Under the pieces are notes generated by a model. That model made no database searches and had not been told where the DNA came from. It saw only the letters and a program-made list of their open reading frames with translations. A stretch of 64,000 nt of DNA. Origin: an uncultured Gemmata sp. Its GTDB lineage: Bacteria > Planctomycetota > Planctomycetia > Gemmatales > Gemmataceae. Of this stretch, positions 33,228 through 42,324 are shown piece by piece; positions within the stretch are counted from its first letter, which is position 1; each line of letters opens with the position of its first letter. Location: contig CALDUT010000007.1 of NCBI GenBank assembly GCA_937924775.1, positions 186,001-250,000 of the forward strand, written 5' to 3'. The translations under genes and the position numbers were made by a program.

Positions 33228-35441
33228 ATGATGCGGGGAATGCTTGTCGCGCTGGTGGCACTGCTGGCCGCAAATCAGCCGGTATCGGCTGCGGATGCGG
33301 TTTCGTTCCAACGCGATGTGTTGCCGGTGCTGACCCGGGCCGGTTGCAACATGGGAGCTTGCCACGGCAATTTGAACGGCAAAGGCGGAATGAAGCTATC
33401 GCTTAAGGGGGAAGACCCTGCCGCCGATCTGGCGGTCCTGACCCGCGACATGCTGGCCCGCCGCACCGAGCCGATCCGCCCGGACGACAGCCTTCTTCTT
33501 CAGAAGGCCACAGGGCGAATTCCACACGAAGGGGGCATCCGCTTCAGTCCGTCGAGCCATGAATACGCGATTCTACGCCAATGGATCGCCCGCGGTGCCC
33601 GCTTCGACCCACCAGGATTGGCGCCGCTGAAACGGTTGATCGTCACGCCGACCTATCAGATTCTCCTTGACCCCGCGGATCGCTTTCGCATTTCGGCTAT
33701 AGCGGAGTTTGCCGACGGTAGCCGTCGCGACGTGACAGCCCTGATCGCCACGGAGTTCACCACCGTCGACGTGGCCCGGATCACTCCCACGGGAGACGTC
33801 ATTTGTGAACAGCCGGGGGAAACGGTGCTGCTGGTCCGCTACATGAACAAAGTGGTGCCTGTGCGGATTGTGTTTCTGCCCAACCGCGTCATTCCCGACT
33901 TCCGCGGCATCTCCCCCCACAATACCATCGACGAACTCGTTTTCGCCCAACTGCAACGCCTGCGCATCCCCCCGGCGGAAGTCGCATCCGATTCGGTCTT
34001 CCTCCGCCGCGTGTATCTCGACACCATTGGGTTACTGCCCACCGCCGAGGAAACGCAAGCATTTCTCGCCAGTACCGATCCCCACAAACGCGAGAAAGTG
34101 ATTGATACGCTATTGACCCGGCCAGAGTTTGCCGAATTTTGGGCCCAGAAATGGTCGGATTTGCTCCGCAATGAAGAGAAAGCCCTCGACCGCAAGGGTG
34201 TGGCCGTCTTCTACCGGTGGATCGCAGCGCAACTGGCCGCGGATCGGCCGTTGAACGAATTCGCCCGCGACATCCTCGCGGCCAGCGGCAGCACCTACGC
34301 CCACCCGCCGGCGAACTTCTGGCGGGCCATTCGCGACCCCTTGCAACGGGCCGAATCCGTGGCGCAGGTGTTCCTTGGCGTGCGGATCAGCTGCGCCCGT
34401 TGCCATAACCACCCGTTCGATCGCTGGACGATGGATGATTACTACAGTTTCGCGGCGTTGTTTGCTCGGATCGACTACCGCGTATTAGCCAACGACCGAC
34501 GCGACCAACTCGATAAGCACGAATTTGTTGGCGAGCAGATTGTCTGGCAGAACCGCACCGGTGAACTGCCACACCCGCGAACGAAGAAGCCGGCGATCCC
34601 GCGCTTCCTGGGTAGTGATGCCCCCGTCGGTGACGACCGGTTGGCGGCCGTCGCCGATTGGGTCGCCGCCCCTGACAATCCCTTCTTCGCCAAAACCCAA
34701 GTGAACCGCATCTGGCTGCACCTGATGGGCCGCGGCCTGGTCGATCCCAACGACGACTTCCGGGACACCAATCCCGCAACCCATCCTGAACTGCTCGACT
34801 GGCTCACCCACGATTTCATCGCCGGTGGTTTCCGGCTCAAGCGCATGGTCAAGACCATCCTCATGAGCCGCACCTATCAGTTGGCCGCCACCGCCCGCGA
34901 CAGTGTCACCCAAAACGACGAACGGCACTATGCCCGCGCTCTGATCAAACCTCTGAACGCGGAACAACTCCTCGACGCACTCTCCCAAGTGACCGGTGTT
35001 CCCGTCCGGTTCAAAGGTTACCCGCTGGGGTTGCGGGCCCATCAGATCCCCGCGCCGCCACAAAGCGGCCGCCGCGGCGCTTTCGATGGCAGGGGGGAAC
35101 ACTTCCTGAAAATGTTCGGCAAACCGGAGCGTCTGCTGACGTGTGAATGCGAGCGCAACGACGACCCCGGCCTGCTGCAGGCCTTCCAACTGATCACCGG
35201 CGAGTTGATGAATTCGCTCATCAAGACCCCCTCCAATCGCGTGGGGCAAATGCTCGCCGCTGGGGCCACCGATACGCAGATTCTCGACGAATTGTACCTC
35301 GCCGCCCTCTGCCGCCGGCCCAACGCTACTGAGACGAAACGATTGCTGGCCTACGTCCGCGACGCCCGCGACCGCCGCGCGGCGTGGGAAGATGTGCTGT
35401 GGGCTCTCCTCAACAGTAAGGAATTCTTGCTGCGACACTAA
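33228..35441 (+). CDS. Secreted DUF1549/DUF1553 protein (planctomycete cytochrome-like family)
   Basis: 737 residues from the ATG at 33228 (GGAG six bases upstream), starting with a signal peptide (LVALVALLAANQPVSA). An N-terminal cytochrome-like part carries CNMGACHG, a CxxxCH variant of a haem site. An immunoglobulin-like (Big-type) segment around AEFADGSRRDVTALI follows. DUF1549 comes next (ELVFAQLQRLRIPPAEV, VRISCARCHNHPFDRW with a CxxCH), then DUF1553 (NRIWLHLMGRGLVDPNDDF, RTYQLAATARDSVTQNDERH). Usually a DUF1501 gene is adjacent; here it is absent. The role is unknown, presumed extracytoplasmic and redox-related. A good terminator lies about 180 bp downstream. Confidence 0.9.
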   Translation: MMRGMLVALVALLAANQPVSAADAVSFQRDVLPVLTRAGCNMGACHGNLNGKGGMKLSLKGEDPAADLAVLTRDMLARRTEPIRPDDSLLLQKATGRIPHEGGIRFSPSSHEYAILRQWIARGARFDPPGLAPLKRLIVTPTYQILLDPADRFRISAIAEFADGSRRDVTALIATEFTTVDVARITPTGDVICEQPGETVLLVRYMNKVVPVRIVFLPNRVIPDFRGISPHNTIDELVFAQLQRLRIPPAEVASDSVFLRRVYLDTIGLLPTAEETQAFLASTDPHKREKVIDTLLTRPEFAEFWAQKWSDLLRNEEKALDRKGVAVFYRWIAAQLAADRPLNEFARDILAASGSTYAHPPANFWRAIRDPLQRAESVAQVFLGVRISCARCHNHPFDRWTMDDYYSFAALFARIDYRVLANDRRDQLDKHEFVGEQIVWQNRTGELPHPRTKKPAIPRFLGSDAPVGDDRLAAVADWVAAPDNPFFAKTQVNRIWLHLMGRGLVDPNDDFRDTNPATHPELLDWLTHDFIAGGFRLKRMVKTILMSRTYQLAATARDSVTQNDERHYARALIKPLNAEQLLDALSQVTGVPVRFKGYPLGLRAHQIPAPPQSGRRGAFDGRGEHFLKMFGKPERLLTCECERNDDPGLLQAFQLITGELMNSLIKTPSNRVGQMLAAGATDTQILDELYLAALCRRPNATETKRLLAYVRDARDRRAAWEDVLWALLNSKEFLLRH

Positions 35442-35456
35442 TAAGGGGCTAGCAAC

Positions 35457-35550
35457 AAGCCGTGGCCGCTGGCCGTGGGAAGAATTCCTGCGAAAACATC
35501 AACAAGCGGTCCAATGAGAAGCTGTGACCGCTGGCCGTAAGAGGCCCGGT
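35457..35550. repeat. Imperfect direct repeat AAGC(C/T)GTG(G/A)CCGCTGGCCGT
   Basis: Two copies about 63 bp apart. Each contains GGCC elements that could pair locally. Short, degenerate and of unknown role. Confidence 0.35.
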
Positions 35551-35623
35551 AGCCAGCCTCTGAGCGAGTGACGACCCGAACTCTGGGGAAACACCCACGA
35601 ATTCCTCCGATCTTCAGGGAATC

Positions 35624-35650
35624 GCCCCCGGTAGGGCCGCGGGGGCTTTT
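35624..35650 (+). terminator. Rho-independent terminator after the DUF1549/DUF1553 gene
   Basis: GCCCCCG at 35624-35630 pairs with CGGGGGC at 35640-35646 and is followed by TTTTG. The stem is very stable; distance from the stop codon is about 180 bp. Confidence 0.6.
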
Positions 35651-35805
35651 GTGCCGATCAGCACTTCGGCGCGATGTTCGCGCCTTCGCCGTCGTTCCAC
35701 GGGGAGCATTTCAACACAAAAACAACGGCCGATCCCCCGCTTTCGCCATCACGGCAACGTCTCTGCGGTCGCGAACGCAACTCAGTGTAAGGCGTTACCC
35801 AGACC

Positions 35806-35835
35806 CGTTCAGTCTTCGTAGCTCGTGATCGCAGG
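35806..35835 (-). pseudogene. Possible duplicate of the 3' tail of the TadE-like gene
   Basis: Bases 35806-35835 match 35848-35877, the end of the TadE-like gene, at about 23 of 30 positions, offset 42 bp. On the minus strand the gene ends TAIMGSEG-stop and the copy reads PAITSYED-stop. The match is weaker than the analogous one at 8009 and could be chance. Confidence 0.25.
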
Positions 35836-35850
35836 GCGTGTTGGTCGCGT

Positions 35851-36429
35851 TCAGCCTTCGCTGCCCATGATCGCGGTGGTTCGTACCGAAATGGTGCTGG
35901 GCATGAACAGAAAGCTGGGAAGAATGGGGCGGTAGGTTCCGTCGATGGTGACGGCGATTTTCTCGGTGAAGGTGGCACTATTCCACGGCACAGCCCATGG
36001 ATCCGACGGATTGAACGGGTCCGGGTAAACCCCCGCCGGGGCCCCAGGCGCCGCCTTCGGGCGAATCACCGGCGGGATCAGCGTCAACCCCACCGGATCA
36101 ACGGCATAACTCGTGACCCGGAACCCTTGGATATTCCGCTCCAAACCGCCCATGCGTGTGGTGACATACTGTTGAATCGAGGGATGAACTGTTCCGCCGG
36201 CATCGGTGAAGTTGGTGGTCACGAAGTTACTGGGCTTATCGACGTTGACCACAGCATAACGGGCTCCATCGCGGGCCGCGTTGTTGGTGACGTGCAGCAC
36301 CATCAGGAACCGGCAATATTCGAACATCCCGAAAAGCAACAGCAAAAACACGCTCATCACCAGCGCGCCTTCCACCACGGTCATACCGCGGCGAACCGGG
36401 CGACGACCTTGAAACCGAACGCTACGCAT
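35851..36429 (-). CDS. TadE/TadG-like pilus protein
   Basis: 192 residues. A basic leader ends in RRGMTVVEGALVMSVFLLLLFG, the TadE-type N-terminal pseudopilin helix with conserved Glu. It is followed by NNAARDGARYAVV, the family hallmark. The rest is a small extracytoplasmic beta-rich domain (IAVTIDGTYRPILPSF). TadE-family proteins are minor pilins or assembly factors of Flp/Tad pili. It lies 35 bp downstream of another TadE-like gene in the same direction, so both are co-transcribed. No Tad ATPase, platform or flp gene is adjacent. Confidence 0.85.
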   Translation of the reverse strand: MRSVRFQGRRPVRRGMTVVEGALVMSVFLLLLFGMFEYCRFLMVLHVTNNAARDGARYAVVNVDKPSNFVTTNFTDAGGTVHPSIQQYVTTRMGGLERNIQGFRVTSYAVDPVGLTLIPPVIRPKAAPGAPAGVYPDPFNPSDPWAVPWNSATFTEKIAVTIDGTYRPILPSFLFMPSTISVRTTAIMGSEG

Positions 36430-36464
36430 AATGTCTACTCACTGGGATTCGCCGCGAGGTGTTC

Positions 36465-37043
36465 TCACCACGTCGGCATGGTGTCGTTGAGGTTGAATCG
36501 TTCGTCGATCAGCATCTGCCAGGTGACGGTGAACGTGACGTGCTTGGGGTTCACCAGCCCCAAGTTGACCCAGCGAACTTTTTCCCACGGGATGGTCACC
36601 CGCACGGTGAAGATCATACCCTTCTCGCCATAGCACGGTTCCGGCGGCAGACTTCCCGCCGGATAGTTCGTTCCTGGTGGATCAATCGCAATAGGGACGT
36701 AATCGGTGGTGCGTGGCGTCAAGAATGCAAAGTCCACTTGAATATCGGATAATTCCAGCCGGGTCAGGCCGGCCCCGTGGAGGTAGTCGTAGACCGCGTG
36801 CCGCACGTTGACTGAACCCGTGTTGACTTTGATTTGCGTGGGGACGCCGGCTGTGTTGATGGTGAAGGCTTGGGCGGAAAGTCGGGCCCCCTCGCGAGCC
36901 GCGTTGCTGACAATCTGTTGAACCTGGACCAATCGGCCCACTTCCCAAATGCCGATCAAAAGCGGTACCACCAATAATGCGGTGACGAAGGCCAATTCAA
37001 TTGCCGCGACACCACGGCGCGGACAGGTATAGCACGGTCGCAT
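36465..37043 (-). CDS. TadE/TadG-like pilus protein
   Basis: 192 residues, the first gene of a two-gene TadE-like operon. The N-terminus CPRRGVAAIELAFVTALLVV and the block QQIVSNAAREGARLSAQ are the TadE domain. The C-terminal part shows beta-rich extracytoplasmic sequence (GMIFTVRVTIPWEKVRWV). It resembles its neighbour only in the N-terminal 60 residues. Probably exported by a Tad-like system whose core genes are elsewhere. The promoter must lie in the gap upstream of 37043. Confidence 0.85.
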   Translation of the reverse strand: MRPCYTCPRRGVAAIELAFVTALLVVPLLIGIWEVGRLVQVQQIVSNAAREGARLSAQAFTINTAGVPTQIKVNTGSVNVRHAVYDYLHGAGLTRLELSDIQVDFAFLTPRTTDYVPIAIDPPGTNYPAGSLPPEPCYGEKGMIFTVRVTIPWEKVRWVNLGLVNPKHVTFTVTWQMLIDERFNLNDTMPTW

Positions 37044-37552
37044 CGTTCACCCATGCAACAAAAGGGACATCGCGCGCCGTTATAATCGGCACAACCGCGA
37101 GAATCCGCTATAACAGGCCACATAACTCTAGAACGCATTCCCCCCCAGGGCAAGCGTGCAGGTGAGAAATCGGTCATGATCAGGGATTGTGTACTATTCT
37201 TGGGAGGCCTGAGAATCCGCAGGGCCGATAGAGTTGCCGGTGCTGCAGGTATGCCCCGTTCCCCCGGCGACGGTCGGTGATCTTCCCACGATCCTTGGCC
37301 AGTGTCGGTGGGCTGAGAACATCAACACCCGCCAGATGGTGCGGAAAGCGGGGGTGCAGAGGCGGGGAGAACTCGGGGCGTTGGCCGTGTCGCTCCTCAT
37401 CCGGTTGTGGTAATTTAGGTAAGGCAGAAAGTGGTGTAATGCATTGTGCCCGGACAGATGTTTTGAACCCTGCCGCGTCGAATTCTGAGACCGGTAACGG
37501 AAGGTGTGTCGTAGCGGGTGTCGTAGTTGGTGGAAACTGAGTCGGATTGGTT
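37044..37552. other. Divergent gap between the TadE pair and the Ser/Thr kinase
   Basis: About 509 bp that must hold promoters for both directions. On the plus strand a frame ending at 37413 (AENINTRQMVRKAGVQ and following) has protein-like composition but no clear start, so it may be a gene relic. TATAAT-like boxes occur near 37081 and 37112. Nothing else was recognised. Confidence 0.3.
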
Positions 37553-39010
37553 ATGCCTGCCCCCAGCACAACTCCTGAGTTGCTCGAACGGCTGCGGAAA
37601 AGCCGGCTGATTCCGGTGGCCCGGCTGGAAAGCTTTTTGGCCGCGCTGCCGCCGTCGTTGCAGCAAACGCCCGAAACCGTGCTGGCACAATTGGTTGCTG
37701 AAGGGTTGCTGACCCCGTTCCACGCCAACAAGCTCGCCCAAGGGAAGTACAAGGGCTTTCTGCTTGGTGGCGACCGCTATTTGATTCTCGATCAACTCGG
37801 TAGCGGCGGCATGGGCCACGTTTACCTCGCCGAGCAGATTCAAATGCGGCGCTTGGTCGCGTTGAAAGTCCTTTTGCCACAAGTGTTCGAGAACGACGCG
37901 GTGGCCCGGGAGCGGTTCTTTCGCGAAGCGCGCGCCGCGGGTACGCTCGATCATCCCAACATCGTTCGCGTCTTCGATCTGTGTCAGGATGGCAAGATTC
38001 TCTTTTTGGTGATGGAGTACGTTGAGGGGCTGAGCCTCAGCGCGCTGGTGGTGCGGCGTGGGCCTTTGCCCGTGACGGCAGCCTGTCACTACATTCGCCA
38101 AGTGGCTTTCGGGCTTCAACATGCTCACGGCATGGGTTTCATCCACCGCGACATCAAACCCGCGAATCTGCTGTTAGACCGTACCGGCTTGGTGAAGATT
38201 CTCGATCTGGGTTTGGTCCGCTCAGAAGCGGAGGCCGACAGCGGGCTGACCAAACAGCTAGAAAACCGCCGCATACTGGGTACCGCGGATTATCTGGCAC
38301 CCGAACAAGCGGTGGATAGTTCGAAGGTCGATGCTCGGGCCGATATCTATTCGTTGGGGGCCACGCTGTACTTTTTGCTCGCCGGGCGGCCCCTGTTTCC
38401 TGAAGGGCGAGCCGCCCAGAAACTCGTCTGGCAGCAAGTTCGTGATCCGGTGCCCATCACGCAATTGCGACCCGAGGTTCCACGCGAACTGGCGTTGGTC
38501 GTTCACACCATGTTGCAAAAGCGGCCGGCCGATCGCTATGGTAGTGCGGCCGAGGTCTTTGAAGCGTTGGCTCCTTTTGATAGCGACGCGGTACCGCCTC
38601 CGGATCCGTCATTGTTGCCGGAACTTCCCACGCGAGTGGCTATTGCGCGCGGCATTCCGGCTATGGCTGCGCTTTCAACGGCGGGTTCCACCTCGCAAAT
38701 TCTCGTGGCGGCGATGCGCACTGGGAGTGGTTCGTCGTCCGCGAATATTCGCCGGGAACGCACGCCCACGCCAGATTGGCCCAAACCCAACGGCCTCGAT
38801 TCCGACCCGCACGGGCTTCGCCCCACACCGCCGGCCAGCCGTGCTTTGGAAGACGACACTCCGGTGGATTATCACCACCGCCCGCTTCATGCGGTTCCGT
38901 CGCTGCCACCGTCCCCGGCTTCCTCCGGCCCTACAACGCTGCTTGTTATCCTCTCCGTCGCCTTGGTTCTATCCCTGGCGGGGATTGTGATTTTGCTGGT
39001 GGTGAAATGA
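37553..39010 (+). CDS. Membrane-anchored Ser/Thr protein kinase (PknB-like)
   Basis: 485 residues. The kinase domain spans about residues 68-335: glycine loop LGSGGMGHVYLAEQ, catalytic Lys in LVALKVLLPQ, HRDIKPANLLLD, a DLG in place of DFG (ILDLGLVRSE), and GTADYLAPEQA. A proline/serine-rich linker follows and the protein ends in one membrane helix (LLVILSVALVLSLAGIVILL). There is no extracytoplasmic sensor domain after the helix, so input must come through the N-terminal 60 residues or a partner. Such kinases are very numerous in planctomycetes. DLG occurs in many active members, so activity is expected. Confidence 0.93.
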   Translation: MPAPSTTPELLERLRKSRLIPVARLESFLAALPPSLQQTPETVLAQLVAEGLLTPFHANKLAQGKYKGFLLGGDRYLILDQLGSGGMGHVYLAEQIQMRRLVALKVLLPQVFENDAVARERFFREARAAGTLDHPNIVRVFDLCQDGKILFLVMEYVEGLSLSALVVRRGPLPVTAACHYIRQVAFGLQHAHGMGFIHRDIKPANLLLDRTGLVKILDLGLVRSEAEADSGLTKQLENRRILGTADYLAPEQAVDSSKVDARADIYSLGATLYFLLAGRPLFPEGRAAQKLVWQQVRDPVPITQLRPEVPRELALVVHTMLQKRPADRYGSAAEVFEALAPFDSDAVPPPDPSLLPELPTRVAIARGIPAMAALSTAGSTSQILVAAMRTGSGSSSANIRRERTPTPDWPKPNGLDSDPHGLRPTPPASRALEDDTPVDYHHRPLHAVPSLPPSPASSGPTTLLVILSVALVLSLAGIVILLVVK

Positions 39011-39043
39011 ACCGCGGGCGGGGTCGCCGCGGCACGGCCTGGG

Positions 39044-39925
39044 TCACTTCACCGCCAGTTGCACTACCACCACGGCGAGCAGGCCCAAACTGATCACACC
39101 ATTCACATGAAAGAAAGCCCGATTCACCCGCGTCAGATCGTCAGCGCGAACAAGGCGGTGTTCGTATATCAGCAACCCCCCGACCAATACCAAACCCGTG
39201 GTAAACACACTTCCCAAGTGGGGGGAAGCCCAGAGCAGCGCGACCAGAAGTCCGAACATCACTGCATGGCACGCCGCGGCGATCCGTAAACTCCGAGCTA
39301 TCCCAAAGCGAGCCGGAATACTGTGCAGCCCCGCTTGCTTGTCGAAGGCGTAGTCTTGGCAAGCGTAGAGAATGTCGAATCCGGCGACCCAGAACGCAAC
39401 CGCTCCACCAAGCAAAAGTGGAACCGCCATCTCGGTAAAGCCCCGAATCGCTACCCATGCGCCGACCGGAGCGAGTGTCAACGCGATGCCCAGCCAGAAG
39501 TGGGACAGGCTCGTGAATCGCTTGGCGAATGAATAACCCAGGATGAAAAGCAGAGTCGGTCCACTGAGGTACAGGGGCCAGGGGTTCGCCGGTTCGCGGA
39601 GGTAGAATAGCAGCGTTGCCCCGATAAAGCCGACACAGCATACCAGCGTGAACAACCACACCACCTCCACCGAGAGCGTTCCGGCGGGTAAGTGCCGCAT
39701 CGCAGTACGCGGATTGGCGGCATCAAACCGCCGATCGACGAGCCGATTGAAGGCCATGGCCGCACTGCGGGCGAACACCATACACAGCAGGATGCCGCCA
39801 AGGTCTTGCCAGCGGACCGGTTCGTCCATCCACGCCAGTGCCGCGGCCAGAAGTGCGAACGGCAACGCAAAAATCGTATGGCTGAAACGGATCAACTCCA
39901 ACAACTGGCGAACAATACGCAGCAT
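39044..39925 (-). CDS. UbiA-family prenyltransferase (MqnP/4-hydroxybenzoate prenyltransferase-like)
   Basis: 293 residues with about eight to nine membrane helices. The first prenyl-diphosphate site reads FNRLVDRRFDAANPRTAMR, an N-x3-D-x3-D motif in the form used by the MqnP/UbiA_other group. The second aspartate-rich site is in YACQDYAFDKQAGLHSIPAR. It attaches a polyprenyl chain to an aromatic acid during quinone synthesis. Planctomycetes often make menaquinone by the futalosine route, where MqnP does this step, but the choice between MqnP and UbiA cannot be settled here. Confidence 0.85.
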   Translation of the reverse strand: MLRIVRQLLELIRFSHTIFALPFALLAAALAWMDEPVRWQDLGGILLCMVFARSAAMAFNRLVDRRFDAANPRTAMRHLPAGTLSVEVVWLFTLVCCVGFIGATLLFYLREPANPWPLYLSGPTLLFILGYSFAKRFTSLSHFWLGIALTLAPVGAWVAIRGFTEMAVPLLLGGAVAFWVAGFDILYACQDYAFDKQAGLHSIPARFGIARSLRIAAACHAVMFGLLVALLWASPHLGSVFTTGLVLVGGLLIYEHRLVRADDLTRVNRAFFHVNGVISLGLLAVVVVQLAVK

Positions 39926-40102
39926 GGCGATATTCCGGTTTTGTTAGCGAATGGGGGGTTCGTCGTTGCGTAATGTAGGAAAACAACCGACAATAAGTTG
40001 GACCTAGCAACGCATGTGAAAGAACCGATTCACGTTGCGGTTTATCCCAGTGTCCACGGAAGACCTCCATATAGAATCGTTGTACTATCACGAAAGTTGC
40101 TT

Positions 40103-40840
40103 ATGCGTGTTCTCATCGCAATTCCGGTTTACAACGAAGCCAAGCACGTTCGCCGTGTGCTGGCCGAGGTGCGCCGCTATAGCCCGCACATTCTCGTGGT
40201 CAACGATGGTTCCACCGATGGCACCGCGGAACTGCTGGATCGCGAACCGGGATTGTTACGCATCGATCACCCGACCAACGGGGGCTATGGGGCCGCGCTC
40301 ATCTCCGCGTTTCGCTTCCTGCTCAGTAGCGACTTCGACGTATTGGTCACCATGGATTGCGACGGACAGCATCAGCCCGAGCGTATCCCGGTACTGCTCG
40401 AAGCGATTCACGATTGTGATATTGTGTCTGGGTCGCGCTATCTGCGCGACTTCCGGCAGGACACCCCCGCACCCAGCGATCGTCGCTTCATCAACGCCAC
40501 GATCACCCGCGAAATCAACACCCGGTACGGATTGAACCTCACCGATGCGTTTTGTGGCTTCAAAGCCTATCGCCGCAAGGCGATTGAGAAACTCAATATC
40601 ACCGAACGCGGGTGGGGTATGCCGCTGCAACTGTGGGTGCAAGCGGCCCGGCAGGGTTTACGCATCAAGGAAATCGGTGTGCCACGATTGTATCTGGACC
40701 CGAACCGGGCCTTCGGGGGCGTTCTGAACGATCCTGAGCAACGGCTGGCGTATTACCGGGCCGTTCTGGCTTCGGCAGAGCATGACGAACTGCCGGCCGT
40801 TCGCCCGGCGGTTTGTGTGGCGCCAGGGTCGTGTGGATGA
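40103..40840 (+). CDS. Family 2 glycosyltransferase (dolichol-phosphate-mannose synthase-like)
   Basis: 245 residues from the ATG at 40103 (MRVLIAIPVYNEAKHV). The GT-A fold shows VVNDGSTDGTAELLDRE, the metal-binding VTMDCDGQHQPE and the DIVSGSRYLRDF block. It resembles polyprenyl-phosphate sugar transferases but lacks the C-terminal membrane helices of longer members. It probably loads a sugar onto a lipid carrier or glycan in the cytoplasm. Its stop overlaps the ATG of the next gene (ATGA), so the two are coupled. Confidence 0.88.
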   Translation: MRVLIAIPVYNEAKHVRRVLAEVRRYSPHILVVNDGSTDGTAELLDREPGLLRIDHPTNGGYGAALISAFRFLLSSDFDVLVTMDCDGQHQPERIPVLLEAIHDCDIVSGSRYLRDFRQDTPAPSDRRFINATITREINTRYGLNLTDAFCGFKAYRRKAIEKLNITERGWGMPLQLWVQAARQGLRIKEIGVPRLYLDPNRAFGGVLNDPEQRLAYYRAVLASAEHDELPAVRPAVCVAPGSCG

Positions 40841-42324
40841 GCCGCGTTTATCGCGCTCCGACCGCGAATCGCGCGGTGCTGAGCGAACCGCCCACTGAAG
40901 CTGTGCCGGCGTTGGTCGCTTGCAATCAACGCCGCCTGAAAACCCGCGAAGTCCGCATCGCGGGGCGACCCTTAGACGAATTACGAACCGCGGCACGTCG
41001 CGAAATTCTCGCCCTCGCCGGCGAATTTTCGAATCTCTCGGATCATCAACGGCTCCCTCTGCTCGATGACGATACTCCGCTACTGGTGAGTGGGCATCAG
41101 CCGGAATTGGCTCACCCCGGGGTGTGGGTCAAGAACTTCGCCCTCAACGGCCTGGCGAAGAAACTCGCTGGTGTTCCGCTGTACCTAATTGTCGATAACG
41201 ATACGCTCAAGCATACCACGTTGCGGCTGCCCGTGTTTCGCCCCGGTGACGCAAACTCCGTGCGCTTGGAAAGCCTCGCGTTCGATTCCTTCAAGGGCGA
41301 TGTTCCTTACGAAGATCGCGGTGTGCTCAACGACGAACTGTTCCGCACCTTTCCGGAGCGAGCGGCAAAGCTGTGGGCAAATTGGGGCTATGAGCCGCTG
41401 CTGGCTACTTGCTGGGGCCACGGCGCGCGGATTGGCGAAGTGTTCACCGCCCTGCGACGCCGCTGCGAAACCGCGTGGGGTTGCCACAATTGGGAATTGC
41501 CCGTCAGCCGCCTATCGCAGACCGCGGCGTTCGTGGGCTTTGCGCAACACATTCTCGCCGACCTGCCACGCTTTCGCACCGTCTACAACGCGGCCATTCG
41601 TGCCTACCGTGCGGTCAACGGTATCCGCAGTGCGAATCACCCAGCTCCCGAGCTGGCCGAAGGTGAAGCACCGTTTTGGGTGCGGCAGGCCGGGGGGGGC
41701 CGCCAGCGCGCCGATTGCACAGCGGACGTACACACACTGCGTCCGCGCGCCCTCACCCTAACGCTTTTCGTGCGGCTGTGTGTCGGGGATTTCTTCATTC
41801 ACGGCATCGGTGGCGGTAAATACGACGAAGTGACCGACGCGATCATCCGCGACTACTTCGGCCTCGAACCGCCGGCCTACCAAGTGTTATCCGCGACACT
41901 GCACCTGCCACTGCCCAGCTTTGCTTCTACAGCGGCCGACTTACACCATGCCCTCCGCCGGCTTCGCGATCTCCAGTGGAACCCCCAACGGTATTTGACC
42001 ACCGAACAACGAGCCGATCCGCAGGTTCAGGCGCAGTTGGAACGGCATGCGCAGTTGGTGGCGAGTGAACCGCCGTGGGCCGAGCATGCCGCGCGGCGGA
42101 AGTGGTTTCAAGCGTTGCGGCAGGTGAACGAACACTTGCGGCCGTTGGTCGCGGATCAGTGGTCGGTAGCGGAAACCGAGTTTGCGAAGGTGCGTAGTGA
42201 GGTCGCGGCCAATGCGATTCTCCGCCGCCGCGACTATGCCTGGGTACTCTACCCGGAGGAACTGCTGCGCGAGTTCCTGCAGTCGTTCCAATCGAATCAC
42301 TGGCCCGCGCTGAACTCAGGGTAG
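40837..42324 (+). CDS. Uncharacterised protein with weak resemblance to BshC
   Basis: 495 residues, starting at the ATGA overlap with the glycosyltransferase. Near residue 82 it reads VSGHQPELAHPGVWVKNFAL followed by LYLIVDNDTLKHTTLRL. The spacing recalls the nucleotide-binding start of BshC, the putative cysteine-adding enzyme of bacillithiol synthesis, where a VTGQQ-type motif precedes a D/E-D/H-D element. The block FFIHGIGGGKYDEVTDAII also has a counterpart in BshC. This is a remote, by-eye similarity. No bshA or bshB gene is nearby unless the coupled glycosyltransferase has that role, for which there is no evidence. Its last 28 bp overlap the end of the convergent PVC haem protein gene. 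Confidence 0.5.
   Translation: MSRVYRAPTANRAVLSEPPTEAVPALVACNQRRLKTREVRIAGRPLDELRTAARREILALAGEFSNLSDHQRLPLLDDDTPLLVSGHQPELAHPGVWVKNFALNGLAKKLAGVPLYLIVDNDTLKHTTLRLPVFRPGDANSVRLESLAFDSFKGDVPYEDRGVLNDELFRTFPERAAKLWANWGYEPLLATCWGHGARIGEVFTALRRRCETAWGCHNWELPVSRLSQTAAFVGFAQHILADLPRFRTVYNAAIRAYRAVNGIRSANHPAPELAEGEAPFWVRQAGGGRQRADCTADVHTLRPRALTLTLFVRLCVGDFFIHGIGGGKYDEVTDAIIRDYFGLEPPAYQVLSATLHLPLPSFASTAADLHHALRRLRDLQWNPQRYLTTEQRADPQVQAQLERHAQLVASEPPWAEHAARRKWFQALRQVNEHLRPLVADQWSVAETEFAKVRSEVAANAILRRRDYAWVLYPEELLREFLQSFQSNHWPALNSG

Larger units (their letters stand above)
35442..35850. other. Gene-free stretch with two direct repeats and a terminator
   Basis: 409 bp between convergent genes. It contains an imperfect direct repeat AAGC(C/T)GTG(G/A)CCGCTGGCCGT at about 35457 and 35520, a strong terminator hairpin, and at 35806-35835 a degenerate copy of the 3' tail of the TadE-like gene. 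No open frame has support. Confidence 0.45.

Noticed and set aside
36000-37550. A replication origin at the midpoint between the two inverted parS elements
   Set aside because: No DnaA-box cluster, dnaA/dnaN gene or change in gene-strand bias was seen there, so symmetry alone is not enough.
37180-37752. 190-codon minus-strand frame in the gap before the kinase gene
   Set aside because: It overlaps the well-supported start of the kinase gene on the opposite strand and lacks a ribosome-binding site or recognisable motifs.
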